Origin: JBHAEP01 sp041855665
GTDB taxonomy: Bacteria; Patescibacteriota; Saccharimonadia; Saccharimonadales; Saccharimonadaceae
Assembly: GCA_041855665.1 (NCBI GenBank)
Contig: JBHAEP010000002.1
Span: 1-9,798 of the forward strand
Direction: 5' to 3'
Length of the DNA stretch: 9,798 nt
The notes beneath the pieces are model-generated. The model was not told the origin of the DNA, made no database searches, and saw only the letters and a list, made by a program, of their open reading frames with translations. How positions within the stretch are numbered: the stretch's first letter is position 1; each line of letters begins with the position of its first letter. Positions 5,114-9,798 of this stretch are shown here, piece by piece. Position numbers and translations under genes: made by a program.

Positions 5114-6133
5114 ATGGAATTTATATATATCTTGCTGCATGTTATTTCTTTAGTTTTACTTTTTATGGCAATGGGGGTTTATGTGGCACGAACAAAACAT
5201 AGCCGTTTTGAAATTCGCAGAAGGGTTGAAGCGGGCGATGTTGATGCTAAAAGTATTTTGAGGCGGGAAAAATTACTTCAAGATGTTCACTCTCTACAGA
5301 GAGTTGTGATAGCTTTACTGCTTGTGCTAGCTAGTTTTTTGGCGGTTCAGGCTTACCATCCTTTTGCGGGAGTTATAATATCACTTTTCGTGGCTTTGGA
5401 GGCTGGAGTTGTTAGTCATTGGCCAACTTTTCAAAGGTTTTCGCAGAAGGTCTATGATAAGTATGAAGGCAATATTCTGCATTTTATAGAGTCTCATCCG
5501 ACGATTTTTAAGATGATTCGTACGGTTAGTCCACCGGTTGAGGATGGGTCGATTGATTCTAAAGAAGAACTTGAGCATATGATTCAAGAATCAGAAGATG
5601 TTTTTACAGATAAAGAACGTAAAAGAATGCTTTCAGTTCTGTCATTTAGTGATAAAAAAGTCAGCGACATAATGATTCCAAGAAGTGTTGTTTCGACAAT
5701 TTCCGAGAATGAAACTCTTGGCCCTTTGGTAATGGATGAGCTTCACAAAACTGGCCATAGTCGATTTCCAGTTATTTCAGGTGATATCGATCATGTAGTT
5801 GGTATTTTATATATTCACGATCTTTTAAATATTGAGATAATCCAAAAGAATAAACCAGTCAAAGAGGTGATGAGTTCAAAAGTTTTTTATATAAAGCAAG
5901 ATCAAACTCTTGAATCTGCCTTGCAGGCATTTCTATCAACTCGGCACCATTTATTTATTGTTATAAATGAATATCGTGAAACTGTTGGAATTTTAAGCCT
6001 AGAAGACGTCATGGAAGTTTTGCTAGGTTCGCCGATTATTGATGAATTTGATTCGCACGAAGACTTAAAGAAAGTCGCCCTTCGTAACACCAGAAAAAAT
6101 AATTTACCGAAAAACCACAAGACAATTAGTTAA
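5114..6133 (+). CDS. CBS-domain membrane protein, CNNM/CorC (HlyC/CorC) type
   Basis: A 339-residue protein with hydrophobic segments at about 3-24, 62-80 and 82-101, then a soluble part with a pair of CBS domains (about 183-240 and 250-305). Family features include SDIMIPRS (184-191), SRFPVISG (216-223), VGILYIHDLL (229-238) and VGILSLEDVMEVLLG (291-305), ending in IIDEFD (308-313). CBS pairs of this type bind adenine nucleotides; relatives are linked to Mg2+ or other cation handling. The N-terminal region is shorter and unlike a standard four-helix DUF21 domain, and the usual C-terminal CorC_HlyC domain is absent; the tail is short and basic. Function as a transporter is therefore uncertain. 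The ATG at 5114 has no Shine-Dalgarno and lies 8 nt after the -10, suggesting a leaderless mRNA. Confidence 0.88.
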   Translation: MEFIYILLHVISLVLLFMAMGVYVARTKHSRFEIRRRVEAGDVDAKSILRREKLLQDVHSLQRVVIALLLVLASFLAVQAYHPFAGVIISLFVALEAGVVSHWPTFQRFSQKVYDKYEGNILHFIESHPTIFKMIRTVSPPVEDGSIDSKEELEHMIQESEDVFTDKERKRMLSVLSFSDKKVSDIMIPRSVVSTISENETLGPLVMDELHKTGHSRFPVISGDIDHVVGILYIHDLLNIEIIQKNKPVKEVMSSKVFYIKQDQTLESALQAFLSTRHHLFIVINEYRETVGILSLEDVMEVLLGSPIIDEFDSHEDLKKVALRNTRKNNLPKNHKTIS

Positions 6134-6137
6134 AATA

Positions 6138-6146
6138 TGGTATAAT
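6138..6146 (+). promoter_or_regulatory. Extended -10 promoter for aspS
   Basis: TGGTATAAT: a perfect -10 (6141-6146) with TGN extension, the same nine bases as the arcC promoter. The ATG at 6154 follows after 7 nt with no Shine-Dalgarno, so a leaderless aspS transcript is predicted. No good -35 is visible. Only 20 nt separate the upstream stop from aspS. Confidence 0.65.
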
Positions 6147-6153
6147 AACAGAT

Positions 6154-7902
6154 ATGAATATACGTACTCTAGCAGAAAAAACTCCTGAATTAATCGATCA
6201 AAAAGTAACCATCCAAGGCTGGGTTCACACTAGGCGTGACCACGGAGGTGTGATTTTTATTGATTGCCGCGATCATACCGGCATTGTTCAGCTAGTTATA
6301 AATCCAGAGAATTTGGCAGATTTTTCTGTTGCAGAGTCGCTTCGAGACGAATATGTAATTAGCGCTACTGGAGTAGTTTTAGAGCGTGGAGAAGGGTTGA
6401 AGAATCCTAATATTCCAACTGGGTCTGTGGAAATCTCTGTGGAAAACATTGAGATTTTAAATAAGGCTGAAACCTTACCAATCCAGCCATTTAGTGAGCA
6501 GCAGGCTAATGAAGAATTGCGGCTAAAGTATAGGTATTTAGATTTGCGCCGTCCAAAAATGCAGTCCATGCTGAAGAAACGGGCGCAAATGTTTAGCTTT
6601 ATACGAAATTTTATGGAAAAAGAAGACTTCATCGAAGTTTCTACTCCTATCTTGGCGAACTCTAGCCCTGAAGGTGCGCGAGATTTCTTGATTCCCGCTA
6701 GACTTCATGAGGGAAAATTTTATGCCCTACCTCAAGCTCCTCAGCAATTTAAACAGCTTTTGATGGTTGGCGGCGTTCCTCGATATTATCAGCTAGCAGC
6801 GTGTTTCCGAGATGAAGATCCGCGCGCAGATAGGCTTTACGGTGAGTTTTATCAGCTTGATACAGAGATGAGCTTTGTTCGTGATGGCGAGGAAGTGCGT
6901 CAAATGTTTGATCCGTTAATCTCTAGCTTGGTAACTGATTTTGCAGGCAAAGAGCTTGTTTTTGATGAGATTCCACGAATTAGCTACACCGAAGCTATGG
7001 AGACTTACGGTAGCGACAAGCCCGATCTTCGATATGATATGAAACTTGTTGATGTTAGTGATATTTTTAGCTCAACTGAGTTTGGAGTTTTTAAAAATGC
7101 CGAATGCATTAAGGTTATTAAAGTCGAAAACGGCGCAAGTTTAAGTCGCAAACAAATCAATAACTTTACTGAAATCGCTAAAAGTGAAGGTGCGGGTGGC
7201 CTGGCTTATATTAATTATGAAAATGGTGAAGCAAAGTCTCCTATAGCGAAATTTCTTTCAGAAGATGAACTTTCAGAATTGAAAAATCGCCTAGAGATTA
7301 AAGACGGTGATGCGATTTTCTTTGGTGCAGATAATCGAAAGATTGTAAATAAGGTTCTCGGTAGACTGAGGGTTGAGTTTGCTGATTATTTTGGGCTGAA
7401 GGATGAAAACAAGATTGCTCTTTGTTGGGTGGTAGATTTTCCATTTTATGAATGGGACGAGTCGAATAAGCGTGTTGATTTCGGGCATAATCCTTTTACT
7501 ATGCCGCGCGGTGGAATTGATGCCTTGATTGGTGCTAAGACTGATGAAGAGAAACTTTTAATTGTTGCTGATCAGTACGATATGGTAATGAACGGTTATG
7601 AAATTTGTTCGGGAGGAGTTCGAAATCATAATCCAGAAGTTTTATATAAAGCCTTTGGTCATCTTGGATATGACGAGAAATATGTGGAGGATAAATTTGG
7701 AGCTATGCTGAATGCTTTTAAATACGGTGCGCCTCCACACGCTGGGTGTGCCTTTGGTGTCGATCGAATGCTAATGGAGTTGCTCGGCGAAAACAATATT
7801 CGAGAAGTTATTGCTTTTCCTAAGAATGGAAATGGCGTTGACGTAATGATGAACAGTCCGTCAATTGTAGATGAAGACCAGCTAAAAGAACTTGGTTTAT
7901 AG
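6154..7902 (+). CDS. aspS: Aspartyl-tRNA synthetase (bacterial type)
   Basis: A class II aminoacyl-tRNA synthetase charging tRNA-Asp with aspartate; 582 residues, normal for the bacterial type. The N-terminal OB-fold anticodon-binding domain covers about 1-105 (GWVHTRRDHGGVIFIDCRD at 22-40). The catalytic core starts near 120: YRYLDLRRP (126-134), STPILANSSPEGARDF (163-178), motif 2 at FRDEDPRADR (218-227) with GEFYQLD (230-236), and motif 3 at GCAFGVDR (531-538, R538). The bacterial GAD insertion lies at about 300-415. H30 and G81 match positions reported for non-discriminating AspRS, which also makes Asp-tRNA-Asn. The usual GGIAFGLDR of motif 3 reads AGCAFGVDR here, with the G-x-AFG-x-DR core kept. 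The start has no ribosome binding site, but it fits the promoter and the conserved N-terminus. Confidence 0.97.
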   Translation: MNIRTLAEKTPELIDQKVTIQGWVHTRRDHGGVIFIDCRDHTGIVQLVINPENLADFSVAESLRDEYVISATGVVLERGEGLKNPNIPTGSVEISVENIEILNKAETLPIQPFSEQQANEELRLKYRYLDLRRPKMQSMLKKRAQMFSFIRNFMEKEDFIEVSTPILANSSPEGARDFLIPARLHEGKFYALPQAPQQFKQLLMVGGVPRYYQLAACFRDEDPRADRLYGEFYQLDTEMSFVRDGEEVRQMFDPLISSLVTDFAGKELVFDEIPRISYTEAMETYGSDKPDLRYDMKLVDVSDIFSSTEFGVFKNAECIKVIKVENGASLSRKQINNFTEIAKSEGAGGLAYINYENGEAKSPIAKFLSEDELSELKNRLEIKDGDAIFFGADNRKIVNKVLGRLRVEFADYFGLKDENKIALCWVVDFPFYEWDESNKRVDFGHNPFTMPRGGIDALIGAKTDEEKLLIVADQYDMVMNGYEICSGGVRNHNPEVLYKAFGHLGYDEKYVEDKFGAMLNAFKYGAPPHAGCAFGVDRMLMELLGENNIREVIAFPKNGNGVDVMMNSPSIVDEDQLKELGL

Positions 7903-7951
7903 ATTTGTATTTTAAAGAATAGGTGTTATAAAGTATTTTTATTAAATATGC

Positions 7952-7980
7952 TTGACAAAAAATAAAGCTTATGCTAATAT
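7952..7980 (+). promoter_or_regulatory. Near-consensus promoter P1 of the ytx-like operon
   Basis: TTGACA (7952-7957), a 17-nt spacer and TAATAT (7975-7980): a perfect -35 and a near-perfect -10. It gives a predicted start near 7986 and a leader of about 75 nt that contains an inverted repeat and a second -10. It is the strongest promoter match in the window. The rest of the 158-nt gap after aspS is A+T-rich and shows no convincing terminator or gene. Confidence 0.75.
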
Positions 7981-7987
7981 AAAAATA

Positions 7988-8001
7988 TTGAAGCAATTCA
8001 A
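7988..8001. promoter_or_regulatory. Inverted repeat, possible operator
   Basis: TTGAA-GCAA-TTCAA, a perfect 5-bp inverted repeat just after the predicted P1 start and upstream of P2. It could be a regulator-binding site or a small hairpin in the P1 leader. With five-base arms in A+T-rich DNA, chance cannot be excluded. Confidence 0.35.
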
Positions 8002-8022
8002 GACAAACATTTAAAAACATGT

Positions 8023-8028
8023 TATAAT
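8023..8028 (+). promoter_or_regulatory. Possible second promoter P2 (-10 only)
   Basis: A perfect TATAAT, placed for a start near 8035 and a 26-nt leader with the GAAAGGA ribosome binding site (8047-8053). The -35 region (AAGACA at 8000-8005, 17 nt upstream) is a partial match. A second sigma factor using a different -35 would be consistent with dual control, but that is inference. Confidence 0.4.
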
Positions 8029-8060
8029 AAAAAATACAAATTAACAGAAAGGACCTATAA

Positions 8061-8279
8061 ATGGATGTACAGCTAATAGTAACGCTGCTAACCATTGCGG
8101 TGTCGCTACTAACTATAATCGTTGTTGGTTTGATGGCAGTTATCATTGCTTTAATTATCAAACTAAACACAGTTGCAAAAAATATTGCAGCTATCAGTGA
8201 AAACATTTCCGATGCAACATCATGGTTTTCGCCAGTAAAATTGTTCGGGGAAGTTTCAAGACTTATTCGACGTAAATAA
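8061..8279 (+). CDS. YtxG/DUF948-like small membrane protein
   Basis: A 72-residue protein with one long hydrophobic stretch (about 4-35) and a short amphipathic C-terminal part with NTVAKNIAAISENISDATSW (36-55) and a basic VSRLIRRK end. The pattern of an N-terminal membrane helix followed by a heptad-like segment resembles a shortened DUF948/YtxG protein; family members are usually longer. GAAAGGA lies 7 nt before the ATG. A YtxH-domain gene begins 33 nt downstream, the same order as ytxG-ytxH in Bacillus, which supports the assignment. It is probably an envelope scaffold or stress protein without enzyme activity. Naming rests on topology and synteny more than on strong motif identity. Confidence 0.75.
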   Translation: MDVQLIVTLLTIAVSLLTIIVVGLMAVIIALIIKLNTVAKNIAAISENISDATSWFSPVKLFGEVSRLIRRK

Positions 8280-8312
8280 AAATTAAATTTCAAAATAGGA
8301 GAATATATTATC

Positions 8313-8681
8313 ATGAAAAATCTACTAAAAGCACTAGGTGTAGCAGCAGCTGGTTTTGCGGCAGGAGTATTACTGGCTCCAAAGAGCGGTAAAGATACTC
8401 GCACTGACATTAAAAATAAAACAGATGAAGCTAAGAAATACGCTGCTGATAAAACAGAAGAAGTAAAAGCTAGCGTTAAACGTGGCGTTGAAGCTGCCAA
8501 AAAAGGTGCAAAGCATGTAAGCGAAGACGCTGCTGACCTAGCTGATAAGGCAAAGGTTCGTGCTGAACGTGTCGCTAAAGAAGCTAAAGCCCTAGGTAAT
8601 GAAGCCAAGGCTGCAGCTACAAAAGCTAGTCGTGAAGTAAAAAAGACTGCTAAAGATGTAAAATCTGAAGTAGAAAAGTAA
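8313..8681 (+). CDS. YtxH-domain, LEA-like stress protein
   Basis: A 122-residue protein. Residues 5-22 form a glycine/alanine-rich membrane segment followed by the YtxH hallmark LLAPKSGKDTR (20-30). The remaining 90 or so residues are a continuous, very hydrophilic helix rich in Ala, Lys and Glu with no Cys, Trp or Phe and a single Tyr (Y43). It has imperfect repeats such as AKKYAADKTEEVKASVK and EAAKKGAKHVSEDAADLADK, resembling group 3 LEA proteins and, by composition, histone H1 tails. In Bacillus YtxH belongs to a general-stress operon. An AGGAG at 8297-8301 lies 11 nt before the ATG. It is probably anchored at the membrane with the long helix on one face; whether it binds DNA, lipid or protects proteins is unknown. 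Confidence 0.85.
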   Translation: MKNLLKALGVAAAGFAAGVLLAPKSGKDTRTDIKNKTDEAKKYAADKTEEVKASVKRGVEAAKKGAKHVSEDAADLADKAKVRAERVAKEAKALGNEAKAAATKASREVKKTAKDVKSEVEK

Positions 8682-8699
8682 AATCTTTAAATTAGAAAC

Positions 8700-8727
8700 A
8701 ACCCCTTCTTTAATGGAGGGGTTTATT
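8700..8727 (+). terminator. Intrinsic terminator of the ytx-like operon
   Basis: AACCCCTTC (8700-8708) pairs with GGAGGGGTT (8715-8723) with one G-U pair and a 6-nt loop TTTAAT; only a short TATT follows. It ends the transcript 19 nt after the YtxH stop. Its 3' flank touches the -35 of the next promoter. Confidence 0.75.
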
Positions 8728-8754
8728 GACCTCATAGGAAAAAAAGTCCATAAT
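8726..8754 (+). promoter_or_regulatory. Promoter for the envelope gene pair
   Basis: TTGACC (8726-8731), a 17-nt spacer and CATAAT (8749-8754): five of six in each box at ideal spacing. The ATG at 8763 follows the -10 after 8 nt with no Shine-Dalgarno, predicting a leader of 0-3 nt. Confidence 0.65.
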
Positions 8755-8762
8755 AAAATAAG

Positions 8763-9392
8763 ATGCAAAAAACAGCTTTTATTATTTTAGGTTTAGTAGT
8801 CAGTGTGTTTGCTGGATTTTTATTTTTTGGAAGTAAAAATCAAGTTTTAGCTGTTGACGGCGATATTAATCATTCGCCTCAGGTTTCTGATGATTCAGGG
8901 ATTTCTGAAGATGAACGTAATCAGCATATTATTCAAAATTGCACTGCAATAAAATCAAAATTAGAGCAACTTCAGCAGTCTGATCATCTATTGAGGGTTA
9001 ATCGAGGTTCGCTTTATGAATCTTTTTCATCTAAGTTAATGTCAAGATTTAACGGTCGCTTGGCCTATAATAATTATGATGCAAGTATTTTTATGGGCAT
9101 TACGGCCAATTATGATCGACAGGTAGCTGATTTTAGGTCTAGTTTTCAAGATTATGATAGGAACTTAAAGAAATTGAAGCAAATTGATTGTCGCAAAAAA
9201 CCTACAGAATTCTATAGTCAATTGTTGATCACCAGAGAAGCTCGTAAAAAATTACACAGTCTTGAGGTTGGCGTCAGGAATGACTTAGTTAGCTATAGGC
9301 AGCAAACTAGTGCTTTGATGCAGGAGCTAAAAAACAACAACTCGCAAATATTACCTGTTATAAATTCTGGTATAAATGGGGCGGAAGAGTAG
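8763..9392 (+). CDS. Secreted or surface protein of unknown function
   Basis: A 209-residue protein with a signal peptide: MQKT, then a hydrophobic helix at about 5-23, then a possible signal-peptidase site after QVLA (27-30). The mature part is hydrophilic and mostly helical, with coiled-coil-like stretches (about 52-80 and 118-190) and a tyrosine- and asparagine-rich middle (YNNYDASIFMG, 102-112). There are just two cysteines, C60 and C143, which could form a disulfide. I do not recognise a named domain. From memory, similar proteins with a LLRVNRGSLYES-like block (77-88 here) are a recurring hypothetical family in Saccharibacteria; this is not verified. A membrane protein starts 2 nt downstream, so the two probably work together. 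The start fits the promoter and the signal peptide, without a ribosome binding site. Confidence 0.85.
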   Translation: MQKTAFIILGLVVSVFAGFLFFGSKNQVLAVDGDINHSPQVSDDSGISEDERNQHIIQNCTAIKSKLEQLQQSDHLLRVNRGSLYESFSSKLMSRFNGRLAYNNYDASIFMGITANYDRQVADFRSSFQDYDRNLKKLKQIDCRKKPTEFYSQLLITREARKKLHSLEVGVRNDLVSYRQQTSALMQELKNNNSQILPVINSGINGAEE

Positions 9393-9394
9393 AT

Positions 9395-9757
9395 ATGAAG
9401 AAAATTCAAGATAGTGAAATCGGGCAGCGAGAGTTTTTCTCAAATATCAAAAATGAATACAAGTTTGGTCTCTTGATTGGAATGACGATGGTTATTGCTA
9501 TGGTGATGATAGTTGTTGCTATGTTTTTATACGACCAGAGTGGGGCGGCTCAGATTGATTTAAGCAGGCCAGGATATGAGCGTGTTCGAGCAGAGATGGA
9601 CACTCGAAAGATTGAGGAATATAATTCAACCGGCCCTCTCGATGAAGCTTCCGTAATTGATTTTAAGCAGCTTTTTGATAAGGAGTATGAACAAATCCAA
9701 GATGTTGATGTTTTTGGCGGAGATCCGTTGAGTGATCAGATTATAGGAGTAAATTAA
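9395..9757 (+). CDS. Single-pass membrane protein of unknown function
   Basis: A 120-residue protein with a charged N-terminal segment (1-24), one membrane helix (about 25-46, FGLLIGMTMVIAMVMIVVAM), and a hydrophilic, acidic C-terminal part (47-120) starting DQSGAAQIDLSRPGYERVR. By the positive-inside rule (basic K before the helix, acidic side after it) the C-terminal part should face outward. GGAAGAG at 9383-9389 inside the end of the upstream gene provides the ribosome binding site for ATG 9395, only 2 nt after that gene's stop, so the pair is one operon and the secreted protein is a likely partner. No domain is recognised; from memory this gene follows its neighbour in other Saccharibacteria too. 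Confidence 0.85.
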   Translation: MKKIQDSEIGQREFFSNIKNEYKFGLLIGMTMVIAMVMIVVAMFLYDQSGAAQIDLSRPGYERVRAEMDTRKIEEYNSTGPLDEASVIDFKQLFDKEYEQIQDVDVFGGDPLSDQIIGVN

Positions 9758-9796
9758 ATATCACCCTAACTTGCTAGGGTGATATTTTCTTTTTCA
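9756..9796 (+). terminator. Strong intrinsic terminator closing the envelope operon
   Basis: A perfect 13-bp stem, AAATATCACCCTA (9756-9768) with TAGGGTGATATTT (9775-9787), a 6-nt loop ACTTGC, and a T-rich tail (TCTTTTTC). The stem begins within the stop codon of the upstream gene. It could also act on the other strand for a convergent gene beyond the window. Confidence 0.9.
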
Positions 9797-9798
9797 AA

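Noticed and set aside
7820..8608. 262-codon open frame on the - strand
   Set aside because: It covers the end of aspS, a promoter-rich gap and both ytx-like genes in antisense. Its N-terminal Ala/Ser/Leu-rich sequence is the mirror of the Ala/Lys-rich YtxH coding region, and the + strand genes have clear ribosome binding sites and family motifs.

Overview
The window looks like a piece of chromosome from a small-genome bacterium of the Candidate Phyla Radiation, most likely a Candidatus Saccharibacteria (TM7) relative. The reasons are low G+C, very compact gene packing, protein sequences of that general style, and a secreted/membrane gene pair at the right end that I associate from memory with Saccharibacteria. 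UGA is used as a stop (end of the PAP2 gene), so the genetic code looks standard. No mobile element, CRISPR array, tRNA or rRNA was seen. Lineage is an inference; no search was run.

Layout. At the far left, the last 31 codons of a + strand gene converge on a - strand LssY_C-domain membrane protein (110-1048), with a perfect palindrome between them. A divergent promoter region (1049-1106) then drives that gene leftward and a carbamate kinase (arcC) rightward. Next come a small GlsB/YeaQ-type membrane stress protein with its own promoter, a terminator, and a two-gene unit of a PAP2 phosphatase and a CorA-type Mg2+ channel with overlapping stop and start. Bases 3992-4394 hold no large gene but carry a well-formed promoter, an unassigned roughly 320-nt transcript with a 30-codon ORF and a rod-like hairpin, and a bidirectional terminator. 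That terminator is shared with a - strand DsbA-like anchored thioredoxin-fold protein (4395-5066). Its promoter overlaps head to head with that of a CBS-domain membrane protein of the CNNM/CorC type (5114-6133), followed by aspartyl-tRNA synthetase (6154-7902). A regulatory region with two possible promoters and an inverted repeat leads into a ytxG/ytxH-like envelope stress pair (8061-8681). After a terminator, two envelope genes of unknown function (8763-9757) close the window with a strong terminator.

How the genes fit together. Most of the window is cell-envelope housekeeping and stress biology: lipid phosphate chemistry (PAP2, perhaps with LssY_C), Mg2+ handling (CorA and the CBS protein), extracytoplasmic thiol chemistry (DsbA-like), membrane stress proteins (YeaQ, YtxG/YtxH-like) and a secreted protein with two cysteines. 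Carbamate kinase and AspRS are the metabolic and translation genes. The AspRS carries residues linked to the non-discriminating type, which implies a GatCAB amidotransferase elsewhere.

Two genome-level signals stand out. Five genes have a -10 box only 6-8 nt before the start codon and no Shine-Dalgarno, predicting leaderless mRNAs, while several neighbours have clear Shine-Dalgarno leaders. The other is the unassigned transcription unit at 4027-4385.
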